Of a stretch of 35,869 nt of DNA, positions 25,432 through 33,653 are shown one piece after another. This stretch comes from Phytopseudomonas seleniipraecipitans. Lineage in GTDB: Bacteria > Pseudomonadota > Gammaproteobacteria > Pseudomonadales > Pseudomonadaceae. Each line of letters opens with the position of its first letter. The first letter of the stretch is position 1. A program made the position numbers and the translations under genes. Under the pieces are notes generated by a model. It made no database searches and had not been told where the DNA came from. It was given only the letters and a program-made list of their open reading frames with translations. Location: contig NZ_FNBM01000014.1 in assembly GCF_900102335.1 (NCBI RefSeq), positions 1 through 35,869 on the forward strand. The letters run 5' to 3'.

Positions 25432-26883
25432 ATGACTGAAACTCGACAAACCCAGGGCGCCATCATTGCCGCGCGTATCGGCTTTTTCGTCGGCCCGCTG
25501 CTGCTGCTCGCCGTCCTACTCACTGCGCCACCGCAAGGCCTGAGCGAGGAAGCCTGGATGGCCGCCGGCCTGGTCGGCCTCATGGGGATCTGGTGGGCCA
25601 CCGAAGCGATCCCGATTCCGGCCACGGCGCTGCTGCCCATTCCGATGATTCCGCTGTTGGGCATCGGCAGCGTGCAGGACGCCACATCGCCCTATGCCAA
25701 CCCGACCATCTTCCTGTTTCTCGGCGGCTTTTTGCTGGGCCTGGGCATGCAGCGCTGGAACCTGCACAAACGCCTGGCCCTGCGTACGCTGATGGCGGTG
25801 GGCAACCAACCGGCGCGGCAGATCGGCGGCTTCATGCTTGCCACTGCGCTGGTCGCCATGTGGGTGAGCAATACCGCCACGGCGATCATGATGCTGCCGA
25901 TCGGTATGTCGGTGATTGCCATGCTCACCCAGCAAGGTGACGAGCGTGAGCACGAGCGGTTCGCCACGGCGCTACTTCTCGGCATCGCCTACGCGGCCAG
26001 TATCGGTGGTATCGCCAGCCTGATCGGCACGCCACCCAATGCCCTGCTCGCGGCGTTCCTGCGCGAAAATCATGATGTGAACATCGGCTTCGGCCAGTGG
26101 ATGCTCATCGGCGTGCCCGTAGCTACCTGCGTGTTGGTGTTCACCTGGTGGTGGCTGACTCGCGGTGGATTCCGTCTTGAAGGCGATAGCCGTTCACTGC
26201 TGAGCAAGGAGCTGAGCGAGCTGGGCGGCTGGTCGAGTGGCGAGAAGCGCGTTGCCGTAGTGTTCGCCCTTACTGCGGCGGCCTGGGTCACCCAACCACT
26301 GCTGTCGCAATACGTCGACGCCATCGACGACACCCTCATCGCCATGGTCGGCGCAGTAGCGCTGTTCCTGATTCCCGCTGATCGCGACGGGTCGAAACGG
26401 GTGCTCCTGATGGATTGGGATACAGCCAACAAGGTACCTTGGGGAATTTTGCTGCTGTTCGGCGGTGGCCTGTCGCTGGCTGCCGCCATCACCTCGACGG
26501 GCCTCGCGGAATGGATCGGCGAAGCCCTGAAGAACCTTGGCGCACTGCCTCTGCTGCTGATGATTGGCGTGGTCGCGTTGACCATCAACCTGCTGACCGA
26601 AATAACCTCGAATACCGCCACTGCGGCGGCCTTCCTGCCATTGGTAGCGGCGCTGGCGGTCTCGCAAGGTCTGCCTCCGGAGCTGCTGGCCATCCCCGCT
26701 ACCATCGCGGCCAGCTGTGCCTTCATGATGCCGGTAGCAACGCCGCCGAACGCGCTGGTGTTCGGCACCGGGTTGATGAAAATTCAGCCGATGATCAAGG
26801 CTGGCTTCGTGATCAACATGTTCAGCGTGGTCATCGTCACCCTGCTCTGCTACCTGCTGGTCGGGGTGATCTGGAGCCACTGA
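25432..26883 (+). CDS. DASS/SLC13-family anion:sodium symporter
   Basis: A 483-residue polytopic protein of the divalent anion:sodium symporter family, which imports C4-dicarboxylates, citrate or sulfate. The two inverted-repeat signature motifs are visible: SNTATAIMMLPIG near residue 150 and SNTATAAAFLPLV near residue 395. GTPPNALLAAFL and ATPPNALVFGTG are their partners. GAG is 8 bp before the chosen ATG; an in-frame start 18 bp upstream is possible. It lies 100 bp after the oxidase genes and converges on argR. The carboxylate is not decided by the sequence; succinate/malate-type substrates are most likely. Confidence 0.92.
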   Translation: MTETRQTQGAIIAARIGFFVGPLLLLAVLLTAPPQGLSEEAWMAAGLVGLMGIWWATEAIPIPATALLPIPMIPLLGIGSVQDATSPYANPTIFLFLGGFLLGLGMQRWNLHKRLALRTLMAVGNQPARQIGGFMLATALVAMWVSNTATAIMMLPIGMSVIAMLTQQGDEREHERFATALLLGIAYAASIGGIASLIGTPPNALLAAFLRENHDVNIGFGQWMLIGVPVATCVLVFTWWWLTRGGFRLEGDSRSLLSKELSELGGWSSGEKRVAVVFALTAAAWVTQPLLSQYVDAIDDTLIAMVGAVALFLIPADRDGSKRVLLMDWDTANKVPWGILLLFGGGLSLAAAITSTGLAEWIGEALKNLGALPLLLMIGVVALTINLLTEITSNTATAAAFLPLVAALAVSQGLPPELLAIPATIAASCAFMMPVATPPNALVFGTGLMKIQPMIKAGFVINMFSVVIVTLLCYLLVGVIWSH

Positions 26884-26891
26884 CAGCCGCA

Positions 26892-26919
26892 GCGGCTAGA
26901 TGCTTAAGGGTCTAGCCGC
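26892..26919. terminator. Hairpin shared by the DASS gene and argR
   Basis: GCGGCTAGA (26892-26900) pairs perfectly with TCTAGCCGC (26911-26919) across a 10-nt loop, between two convergent genes and overlapping the argR stop codon. There is no T-run on either side, so it is a candidate only. Confidence 0.55.
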
Positions 26920-27892
26920 GCTCGGCGGGCGCCGAGGTCAATTCGAAGGGGTTGTTGTTACGTCGCTGGTTGCGATCCTCCCGCGGCGTAGCGCCGAAGA
27001 AGTTGCGATAAGCGCTGGAGAAATGCGGCCCCGAGGAAAAGCCGCAGGACAGGCCGATCTGGATGATCGACTTGCTGGTCTGCATCAGCAGTTGCCGCGC
27101 CTTGTTCAGACGCAGTTCGAGGTAGTACTGGCTGGGCACGCGATTGAGGTACTGCTTGAAGATGCGCTCCAACTGCCGCCGCGACACGCACACGTGCTGG
27201 GCGATCTCGTCGGTGGTCAGCGGCTCCTCGATGTTCGCTTCCATCAGCAGCACTGCCTGGGTCAGCTTCGGGTGGCTGGAACCGAGACGGTTTTGCAACG
27301 GGATACGCTGACGCTCGCCGCCTTCACGAATGCGCTCGACTACCAGCTCCTCGGACACCGCACCGGCCAGTTCGGCGCCGTGGTCACGGGCCAGCAACGC
27401 CAGCAGCATGTCCATCACGGCCATGCCGCCGCAGGCCGTAAGGCGATCCCGGTCCCAATCGAACAAGTGGCTGGTGGCGATTACCTTTGGATAGCGCTCG
27501 GCGAAATCGTCCTGCCAGCGCCAGTGCACGGCAGCCCGGTAGCCATCAAGCAGGCCAAGCTGCGCCAGCGGATAGACACCGGCGGACACCGCACCCACGC
27601 AGCAGCCGTTACGCGCCACTTGCTTGAGCGCGGCGGCAAGCGCCGGGGCGACGGCTGCCGGCGGTTCGTCAGCGAGCAGAAACAGCTTGCGATAGCCCTC
27701 CAACCCACCGGCCCAGGGGCTGCCCGGCAAACGCCAGGCGCCGTCGACCGGCTCTTCAGCCTGCAGGAACGACACCTCGTAGACCACTTCCGGATGGACG
27801 CGCTGAGCGGTGCTCAACGCCTCTTCCGCCAGCGCCAGGGTCAGGGGCTTGGTAGAAGGCCAAAGCAGGAAGCCGATTCGATGGGCAGTCAT
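26912..27892 (-). CDS. argR: Arginine-responsive AraC-family regulator ArgR
   Basis: A 326-residue GlxA-type regulator: an N-terminal DJ-1/PfpI-like domain (about 1-190, with the nucleophile region VGAVSAGVYPLAQLGLL) and a C-terminal AraC double helix-turn-helix (about 215-310: HVCVSRRQLERIFKQYL and IGLSCGFSSGPHFSSAYRNF). In P. aeruginosa ArgR, known from work on the aot operon, controls arginine uptake and catabolism (aot, aru) and biosynthesis. It is the last gene of the aotJQMP set, 62 bp after aotP, as in P. aeruginosa. The DJ-1 domain would sense arginine. It is not the E. coli-type ArgR. Confidence 0.9.
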   Translation of the reverse strand: MTAHRIGFLLWPSTKPLTLALAEEALSTAQRVHPEVVYEVSFLQAEEPVDGAWRLPGSPWAGGLEGYRKLFLLADEPPAAVAPALAAALKQVARNGCCVGAVSAGVYPLAQLGLLDGYRAAVHWRWQDDFAERYPKVIATSHLFDWDRDRLTACGGMAVMDMLLALLARDHGAELAGAVSEELVVERIREGGERQRIPLQNRLGSSHPKLTQAVLLMEANIEEPLTTDEIAQHVCVSRRQLERIFKQYLNRVPSQYYLELRLNKARQLLMQTSKSIIQIGLSCGFSSGPHFSSAYRNFFGATPREDRNQRRNNNPFELTSAPAERG

Positions 27893-27954
27893 GGTGGGCT
27901 GATTGGGCTCTAAGGGCAGTGGAAAGTCGGTACGTGCAGGGATGATAACGCCAT

Positions 27955-28719
27955 CTACTTGAGACTACCGCTGAGGAACTGTTGCAGGCGTTGAGATTGC
28001 GGGTTGCTCAGCACCTCGCGGGGGTCGCCCTGCTCCTCGACTAGGCCTTGATGCAGGAACAGCAGCTGATTGGAGACTTCACGAGCAAAGCCCATCTCGT
28101 GGGTAACCACGACCATGGTGCGCCCCTCGCCGGCCAGATCGCGCATGACCTTCAGCACATCGCCGACCAGCTCCGGATCCAGCGCCGAAGTGGGCTCGTC
28201 GAACAGCATCACCTCCGGCTCCATGGCCAGCGCCCGGGCAATCGCCACACGCTGCTGTTCACCACCGGACATGTGCGCGGGGTAGGCGTCCTTGCGGTGT
28301 GCCACGCCGACCTTTTGCAGGTAATGCTCGGCTTTTTCGCGAGCTTCGGCTTTGCTCATCCCCAGCACATGCACGGGTGCTTCCATGACGTTTTCCAACA
28401 CGTTCATGTGCGCCCACAGGTTGAAGTGCTGGAACACCATGGCCAGGCGCGAACGCAGGCGCTGCAGCTGCTTGTCATCGGCGGCGCGCAGTGCGCCATT
28501 CTTGCCGGGTACCAGCTTGAGCGCCTCGCCATTGAGCAGGATCTGCCCGGCGTGAGGCTGTTCGAGCAGGTTGATGCAGCGCAGGAAGGTACTTTTGCCG
28601 GAACCGCTGGAGCCGATGATGCTGATCACGTCGCCGGCCTTGGCAGCCAGCGACACGCCCTTGAGCACTTCATGGCTGCCGTAGCGCTTGTGCAGATCCT
28701 TCACTTCGAGCTTGTACAT
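27955..28719 (-). CDS. aotP: Arginine/ornithine ABC transporter ATP-binding protein AotP
   Basis: A 254-residue polar amino acid ABC ATPase on the cytoplasmic side. Walker A is GSSGSGKSTFLR near residue 38. The Q-loop region is VFQHFNLWAHMNVLENV, the signature MSGGEQQRVAIARAL, Walker B VMLFDEPTSALDPE, and the H-loop VVTHEM. The ATG at 28719 (MYKLEVKDLHKRYG) with GGAAAG upstream is preferred to a GTG 9 bp earlier. It lies between aotM and argR. The aotO gene, between aotM and aotP in P. aeruginosa, is absent: the gap to aotM is only 53 bp. Confidence 0.92.
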   Translation of the reverse strand: MYKLEVKDLHKRYGSHEVLKGVSLAAKAGDVISIIGSSGSGKSTFLRCINLLEQPHAGQILLNGEALKLVPGKNGALRAADDKQLQRLRSRLAMVFQHFNLWAHMNVLENVMEAPVHVLGMSKAEAREKAEHYLQKVGVAHRKDAYPAHMSGGEQQRVAIARALAMEPEVMLFDEPTSALDPELVGDVLKVMRDLAGEGRTMVVVTHEMGFAREVSNQLLFLHQGLVEEQGDPREVLSNPQSQRLQQFLSGSLK

Positions 28720-28772
28720 GCTTTCCACTCTCTTGAATCCGATGTCGTGCCGCTACTTGTAAACACAGCCTG

Positions 28773-29471
28773 CTAGCTACGCCGCGGTGCCAGATAGGCC
28801 AGCCAGCGGCGCTCGGCCAGCTTGAACAGGCGCACCAGCACGAAGGTCAGGCACAGGTAGAACAGGCCCGCGGTGATGAACGCCTCGAACGGCAGGTAAT
28901 ACTGGGAGCTGACCGTACGCGCCGCGCCGGTGATGTCGATCAGGGTGACGATCGACGCCAGACTGGTGGTGTGCAGCATCATGATCACTTCATTGCTGTA
29001 CTGCGGCAGCGCGCGGCGCAGTGCCGAGGGCAGCAGGATGCGCCGGTAAAGCTTGGCCCGTGACATGCCCATCGCCTTGGCCGCCTCGATCTCACCATGG
29101 GGCGTGGCCTTCAGGCTGCCGGCAAGAATCTCGGCGCTGTAGGCGCTGGTGTTGATGGCGAAAGCCAGGCAGGCGCAGAAGGTCGCGTTGGAGAGGTACG
29201 GCCACAGCACGCTCTCGCGCACCGCTTCGAACTGCGCCAGGCCGTAATAGACTAGGAACAGCTGCACCAGCATCGGCGTGCCGCGGATCACGTAGGTGTA
29301 CAGCCACGCCGGGCCGTTGATCCATGGCGAGCGCGAGGTGCGCATCAACGCCAGGGGCACGGCGACCAGCAGGCCGAAGAACAGCGCGATGGCCAGCAGC
29401 TTGATGGTCACTAGCACGCCGCCCAGATAGAGCGGCAGGCTGTCCCAGATCACGGTGTAATCGAAGATCAT
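28773..29471 (-). CDS. aotM: Arginine/ornithine ABC transporter permease AotM
   Basis: A 232-residue inner membrane permease of the HisM/ArtM class with five or six helices. The EAA loop EIEAAKAMGMSRAKLYRRIL near residue 130 contacts AotP. The N-terminal part (TVIWDSLPLYLGGVLVTIKL) and the RGTPMLVQLFLVYYGLAQF region are typical. The start follows the aotQ stop by 10 bp, so the two are translated together. It forms a heterodimeric channel with AotQ. Confidence 0.92.
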   Translation of the reverse strand: MIFDYTVIWDSLPLYLGGVLVTIKLLAIALFFGLLVAVPLALMRTSRSPWINGPAWLYTYVIRGTPMLVQLFLVYYGLAQFEAVRESVLWPYLSNATFCACLAFAINTSAYSAEILAGSLKATPHGEIEAAKAMGMSRAKLYRRILLPSALRRALPQYSNEVIMMLHTTSLASIVTLIDITGAARTVSSQYYLPFEAFITAGLFYLCLTFVLVRLFKLAERRWLAYLAPRRS

Positions 29472-29481
29472 CGTGCGCCCC

Positions 29482-30171
29482 TCACAGTTCAGCGGCCTTG
29501 GTGCCGACCGAATAGCGTTTTTCCAGATAACGCAGGGCCAGCAGAGAAACGCTGGTGATCAGCAGGTACAGGCCGGCGACCGCCAGGTAGAAGGTGAAGG
29601 GTTCGCGGGTGGCGTCTGCGGCGCTCTTGGCCTTGAACATCATGTCCTGCAGGCCGACCACGGAAATCAGCGCGGTGGCCTTGGTCAGCACCAGCCAGTT
29701 ATTGGTGAAACCAGGAATTGCGAAACGGATCATCTGCGGCACCAGAATGCGCAGAAACACCTGCAGGCCGCTCATGCCATAGGCCGCGCCCGCCTCCGCC
29801 TGTCCCTTGGGAATCGCCATGAAGGCGCCGCGGAAGGTCTCCGACAGGTAGGCGCCGAAAATGAAGCCCATGGTGAACACGCCGGCCACGAAAGGATTGA
29901 TATCGATGTACTCGTCATAGCCGAGCATCGGCATCACCCGGTTAACCAGGTCCTGGCCGCCGTAGAAGATCAGCAGGATCAGCACCAAGTCGGGAATGCC
30001 GCGGATTACCGTCGAATAGGTCTCGCCCAGCACCGACAACCAGCGCACCGGCGACAAGCGGCATGCCGCACCGATCAGCCCGAGCACGATCGCCACCGCC
30101 ATCGAGGTCAGGGCCAGGATCAGGGTGAGCCAGGCGCCATCGAGAATGGACGAGCCGTAGCCGTTGAGCAT
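29482..30171 (-). CDS. aotQ: Arginine/ornithine ABC transporter permease AotQ
   Basis: A 229-residue permease of the HisQ class and partner of AotM. The helices follow the pattern of the polar amino acid family, with TVIRGIPDLVLILLIFYGGQ near residue 63 and the EAA loop QAEAGAAYGMSGLQVFLRIL near residue 125. It begins 217 bp after the aotJ stop, and that gap contains a strong hairpin. It shares the minus-strand operon aotJ-aotQ-aotM-aotP-argR. Confidence 0.92.
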   Translation of the reverse strand: MLNGYGSSILDGAWLTLILALTSMAVAIVLGLIGAACRLSPVRWLSVLGETYSTVIRGIPDLVLILLIFYGGQDLVNRVMPMLGYDEYIDINPFVAGVFTMGFIFGAYLSETFRGAFMAIPKGQAEAGAAYGMSGLQVFLRILVPQMIRFAIPGFTNNWLVLTKATALISVVGLQDMMFKAKSAADATREPFTFYLAVAGLYLLITSVSLLALRYLEKRYSVGTKAAEL

Positions 30172-30218
30172 CCGCTTACCTCATGCGTGCGCCATAGCGC
30201 GGGAAATGCAAAGCAAAA

Positions 30219-30251
30219 GTGGCACACGCCAAATCGATCAGCGTGTGCCAC
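30219..30251 (-). terminator. Strong hairpin between aotJ and aotQ
   Basis: GTGGCACACGC (30219-30229) pairs perfectly over 11 bp with GCGTGTGCCAC (30241-30251), with an 11-nt loop. On the minus strand the stem is followed by TTTTGCTTT, so it can partly terminate the aotJ transcript or stabilise its 3' end. A smaller hairpin (GCGTCCC 30306-30312 with GGGACGC 30327-30333) lies between it and the aotJ stop. Confidence 0.7.
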
Positions 30252-30388
30252 CTGACAAGAAACCGGGATCTTGCGAGCCAGAGCCAGAGCCATACCAAGA
30301 CCAAGGCGTCCCCGAAAAGCTGGTCAGGGACGCGAAGTGTACCTGTCTCTACGTGAGCGTGGCCGAGGCGCAGCTGCAGATCGGGGTC

Positions 30389-31168
30389 TTACTTGCCGTA
30401 GACATCGAAACTGAAGTACTTGTCCTGGATGGACTTGTAGGTGCCATTGGCGCGAATCGCCAGGATCGCTGCGCTGATCTTCTCGGCCAGCGCTTTGTCA
30501 CCCTTGCGCACGGCGATGCCCTGGCCTTCGCCGAAGTATTTCTCTTCGGTGAAATCCGGGCCAACGAATGCGAAGCCCTTACCGGCGTCGGTCTTGAGGA
30601 AACCGTCGTCGATGTTCACCGAGTCGGCGATAGTGCCATCCAGGCGACCTGCGCTGAGGTCGAGGAACACTTCGTTCTGCGAGCTGTAGCGTACGATCTC
30701 GGCGCCAGCGGGGCCAAAGACATCAGTGGCGTAGCGGTCGTACACGGAGGAACGCTGCACGCCGATCTTCTTGCCCTTGAGGTCGGTGGCCACATCGTTC
30801 ATCACCGCACCGCTCTTCATCGCCAGCTTGGCCGGCGTGGCGTAGTACTTGCCGGTGAAGTCGACGGCGCGCTTGCGCTCTTCGGTGATCGACATGGACG
30901 ACAGCACAGCGTCGAACTTGCGGACTTTCAGTGCTGGGATCAGGCCGTCGAACTCCTGCTCGATCCACTTGCACTCGACCTTCATTTCTTCACACAGCGC
31001 CACGCCGATGTCGTAGTCGAAGCCGGTGATGTTGCCATCGGGAGTCTTGTAGGCGAACGGCGGGTAGGCCGCTTCGATACCGATACGCAGCGCTTTGGCT
31101 TCCTGGGCCATGGTCAGCGGCGACAGCAGAGATAATGCCAACGCGCCGAGCAATGCGATCTTGTTCAT
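30389..31168 (-). CDS. aotJ: Arginine/ornithine ABC transporter substrate-binding protein AotJ
   Basis: A 259-residue periplasmic protein with a signal peptide (residues 1 to about 21: MNKIALLGALALSLLSPLTM then AQE). The mature protein is an SBP_bac_3 amino acid binding domain: LRIGIEAAYPPFAYKTPDG at the start, GFDYDIGVALCEEM, then VQRSSVYDRYATDVF. The start at 31168 has AGGAG upstream, and 43 in-frame residues before it are not part of the family. It is the first gene of the aot operon and carries the ArgR-like site upstream. It binds arginine and ornithine by homology to the P. aeruginosa and histidine systems. Confidence 0.93.
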   Translation of the reverse strand: MNKIALLGALALSLLSPLTMAQEAKALRIGIEAAYPPFAYKTPDGNITGFDYDIGVALCEEMKVECKWIEQEFDGLIPALKVRKFDAVLSSMSITEERKRAVDFTGKYYATPAKLAMKSGAVMNDVATDLKGKKIGVQRSSVYDRYATDVFGPAGAEIVRYSSQNEVFLDLSAGRLDGTIADSVNIDDGFLKTDAGKGFAFVGPDFTEEKYFGEGQGIAVRKGDKALAEKISAAILAIRANGTYKSIQDKYFSFDVYGK

Positions 31169-31272
31169 AAGAAAACTCCTGACAGGGATAGGGAGTCGCT
31201 GGCCTGACGGATGATCCGGCCAGAGAGACATTGCGGCGCGCGGGGTATCGGGCGTCGCACTGGAAGTGCGGC

Positions 31273-31315
31273 ATTCTAGCGATAGCGGGGCCTGCAATAT
31301 TTCCCCAATGCGACA
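31273..31315 (-). promoter_or_regulatory. aotJ promoter with ArgR-like half-site
   Basis: On the minus strand TGTCGC (31310-31315), eight bases, then AA match the TGTCGC-N8-AA half-site known for P. aeruginosa ArgR. The -10 TAGAAT lies at 31273-31278. The hexamer 17 bp upstream of it, AATATT, is a poor -35 and starts just at the end of the ArgR half-site. A second half-site 21 bp downstream is only weakly matched. Confidence 0.6.
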
Positions 31316-31400
31316 ACTAATTACAGAAGCAGGAGGGAGCCTCGACGAGCATCTTGACAGAATAAAAATCTGCGAGAACTGAATTTAGCATTTGCGAAAT

Positions 31401-31440
31401 GCAAACGCCCCACGCGGCATAACCGGCGTGGGGCGTTTGC
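31401..31440 (-). terminator. Hairpin after acsA
   Basis: GCAAACGCCCCACGC (31401-31415) pairs perfectly with GCGTGGGGCGTTTGC (31426-31440), a 15-bp stem with a 10-nt loop, 19 bp after the acsA stop. The minus-strand tail ATTTCGC is only weakly T-rich, but the long stem makes a terminator likely. Confidence 0.75.
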
Positions 31441-31458
31441 ACTCAGGCCTCGATCAGA

Positions 31459-33420
31459 TCAGGCGCAGGCGGTCTGCATCGACTTGTGCGTGTCGATCAA
31501 GTGCTGCACCACGCCCGGATCGGCCAGGGTGGAGATGTCGCCGAGGGAATCGTACTCGGCCGTGGCGATCTTGCGCAGGATGCGACGCATGATCTTGCCC
31601 GAGCGAGTCTTCGGCAGCCCAGGCGCCCATTGGATAACGTCCGGCGTGGCGATCGGGCCGATTTCCTTGCGCACCCAGGCCTTGAGCTCCTGACGCAGCT
31701 GCTCGGAGGGCTCCTGCCCCTGGTTCAGGGTCACGTACACGTAGATGCCCTGCCCCTTGATATCGTGTGGCACGCCGACCACAGCGGCCTCGGCGACTTT
31801 TGGGTGAGCGACCATGGCGCTTTCCACTTCGGCGGTGCCCATGCGGTGGCCGGACACGTTGAGTACGTCGTCGACACGACCGGTGATCCACCAGTAGCCG
31901 TCCTCGTCGCGGCGCGCGCCGTCACCGGTGAAGTACATGCCCTTGAAGGTCTTGAAGTAAGTATCGACGAAGCGGTCGTGGTCGCCGTACAGGCTGCGCG
32001 ACTGACCTGGCCAGGAATCGAGAATCACCAGGTTGCCTTCGGCAGCGCCTTCGATCAGGTTGCCCAGGTTGTCCACCAACGCCGGTACCACGCCGAAGAA
32101 CGGACGAGTCGCCGAGCCCGGTTTGAGCGCGGTGGCGCCCGGCAGCGGGCTGATCAAAATGCCGCCGGTTTCGGTCTGCCACCAGGTGTCGACAATCGGG
32201 CAGCGCTCCTTGCCAACGTTGCGGTAGTACCAATCCCAGGCTTCCGGGTTGATCGGCTCCCCAACCGAGCCGAGCAGGCGCAGGCTGGAGCCATCGGCAC
32301 CTTCGACGGCAGCGGTACCCTGGGCCATCATGGCGCGAATCGCGGTCGGCGCGGTGTAGAGGATATTGACCTTGTGCTTGTCGATGATCTTCGACACACG
32401 GGTCACGTCCGGGTAGTTGGGGATACCTTCGAACAGCAGCGTGGTCGCGCCGTTGGCCAGCGGCCCGTAGACGATGTAGCTGTGGCCGGTGACCCAGCCG
32501 ACGTCGGCGGTGCACCAATACACATCGCCCGGTTTGTAGTCGAACACCCGCTCGTGGGTCAGCGCGGCGTACAGCAGGTAGCCGCCAGTGGTGTGCAACA
32601 CGCCTTTCGGTTTACCAGTGGAGCCAGAGGTGTAAAGGATGAACAGCGCTTCCTCGGCGCCCATTTCCTTCGGCGCGCAGACACTGCCGGCGACTTTCAT
32701 CAGGTCCTCGAACCAGATATCTCGATGCTGGTTCCACTTGATCTCGGAACCGGTGCGCTTGACCACGATGACTTTCTGGATGCTGCGCGTTTCCGGGTTG
32801 GTCAGGGCATCGTCAACGTTGGCCTTGAGCGGAATCTTCTTGCCGCCGCGCAGGCCTTCGTCGGCTGTGATCACCACCTTGGAGGCGCAGTCGATGATGC
32901 GCCCGGCCAAGGCTTCCGGCGAGAAGCCGCCGAACACCACGGAGTGGATCGCACCGATCCGCGCGCAGGCCAGCATGGCCACCACGGCTTCGGGAATCAT
33001 CGGCATGTAGATAGTCACCACGTCGCCGCGGTGCACGTCCTGGCCGCGCAAGGCGTTGGCGAATTTGCAGACCTGCTCGTGCAGTTCGCGGTAGGTGATT
33101 TCCTGGTGCTCGGACGGGTCGTCGCCTTCCCAGATGATGGCGAGCTGGTCACCGCGCTCTGCCAGATGGCGATCCAGGCAGTTGTAGGAGACGTTAAGGG
33201 TGCCGTCGGCGAACCACTTGATGTCGACATGGTGATCGTCGAACGAGGTCTGTTTGACCTTGGTGAAGGGCTTGATCCAATCGAGACGCTGAGCCTGTTC
33301 ACGCCAGAAACCGTCCGGGTTGATAACGGACTGCTGGTACATGGCTTTGTAGGTGGCTTCGTCGGTCAACGAATTGGCCGCCACCTCGGGGCTCACGGGA
33401 TACAGGGAAGCAGCGCTCAT
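31459..33420 (-). CDS. acsA: Acetyl-CoA synthetase
   Basis: A 653-residue AMP-forming acetyl-CoA synthetase that activates acetate through acetyl-AMP. The ANL-family motifs are present: YTSGSTGKPKGVLHTTGGYL (P-loop), DTWWQTETGG, the TGDGARRDEDGYWWITGR hinge region and the C-terminal PKTRSGKIMRRIL with the catalytic lysine, which family members inactivate by acetylation. GAGGTGA precedes the ATG. It lies just before the aot operon, as in P. aeruginosa acsA-aotJ, with its own terminator. Tandem palindromes lie upstream, which suggests an activator. Confidence 0.97.
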   Translation of the reverse strand: MSAASLYPVSPEVAANSLTDEATYKAMYQQSVINPDGFWREQAQRLDWIKPFTKVKQTSFDDHHVDIKWFADGTLNVSYNCLDRHLAERGDQLAIIWEGDDPSEHQEITYRELHEQVCKFANALRGQDVHRGDVVTIYMPMIPEAVVAMLACARIGAIHSVVFGGFSPEALAGRIIDCASKVVITADEGLRGGKKIPLKANVDDALTNPETRSIQKVIVVKRTGSEIKWNQHRDIWFEDLMKVAGSVCAPKEMGAEEALFILYTSGSTGKPKGVLHTTGGYLLYAALTHERVFDYKPGDVYWCTADVGWVTGHSYIVYGPLANGATTLLFEGIPNYPDVTRVSKIIDKHKVNILYTAPTAIRAMMAQGTAAVEGADGSSLRLLGSVGEPINPEAWDWYYRNVGKERCPIVDTWWQTETGGILISPLPGATALKPGSATRPFFGVVPALVDNLGNLIEGAAEGNLVILDSWPGQSRSLYGDHDRFVDTYFKTFKGMYFTGDGARRDEDGYWWITGRVDDVLNVSGHRMGTAEVESAMVAHPKVAEAAVVGVPHDIKGQGIYVYVTLNQGQEPSEQLRQELKAWVRKEIGPIATPDVIQWAPGLPKTRSGKIMRRILRKIATAEYDSLGDISTLADPGVVQHLIDTHKSMQTACA

Positions 33421-33449
33421 TGAATCACCTCGGTTATTGATGTTGTTCT

Positions 33450-33525
33450 TCTATAGCTTCATTTGTAACCATCCCTCCCCATTACAACCATTCGACCATG
33501 GTCTTACCGGCGCTAGACCATGGTC
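33450..33525 (-). promoter_or_regulatory. acsA promoter with two identical palindromes
   Basis: GACCATGGTC occurs at 33494-33503 and again at 33516-33525, centred 22 bp apart (two helical turns). On the minus strand a -10-like TATAGA (33450-33455) lies downstream with no good -35, so the palindromes would sit near -56 and -78. This fits binding by an activator dimer pair. The LuxR-type response regulator known to activate Pseudomonas acs genes (ErdR/CrbR) is a candidate. Confidence 0.55.
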
Positions 33526-33653
33526 GCAACGCGTGCAGGCAATCACCGCGCCTGCCAATTTATGCGAGCTGCGGACATTTCGAGACCCAGCGGGCATTCT
33601 TGTCGTACAACTTTCGCTAAGCTGACAAAGCCTTTACAGCTCAAGTGACCTCC

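Noticed and set aside
31486..33423. 645-residue frame antisense to almost all of acsA
   Set aside because: A full-length antisense open frame is a codon-bias artefact in high-GC genomes; acsA has every family motif.
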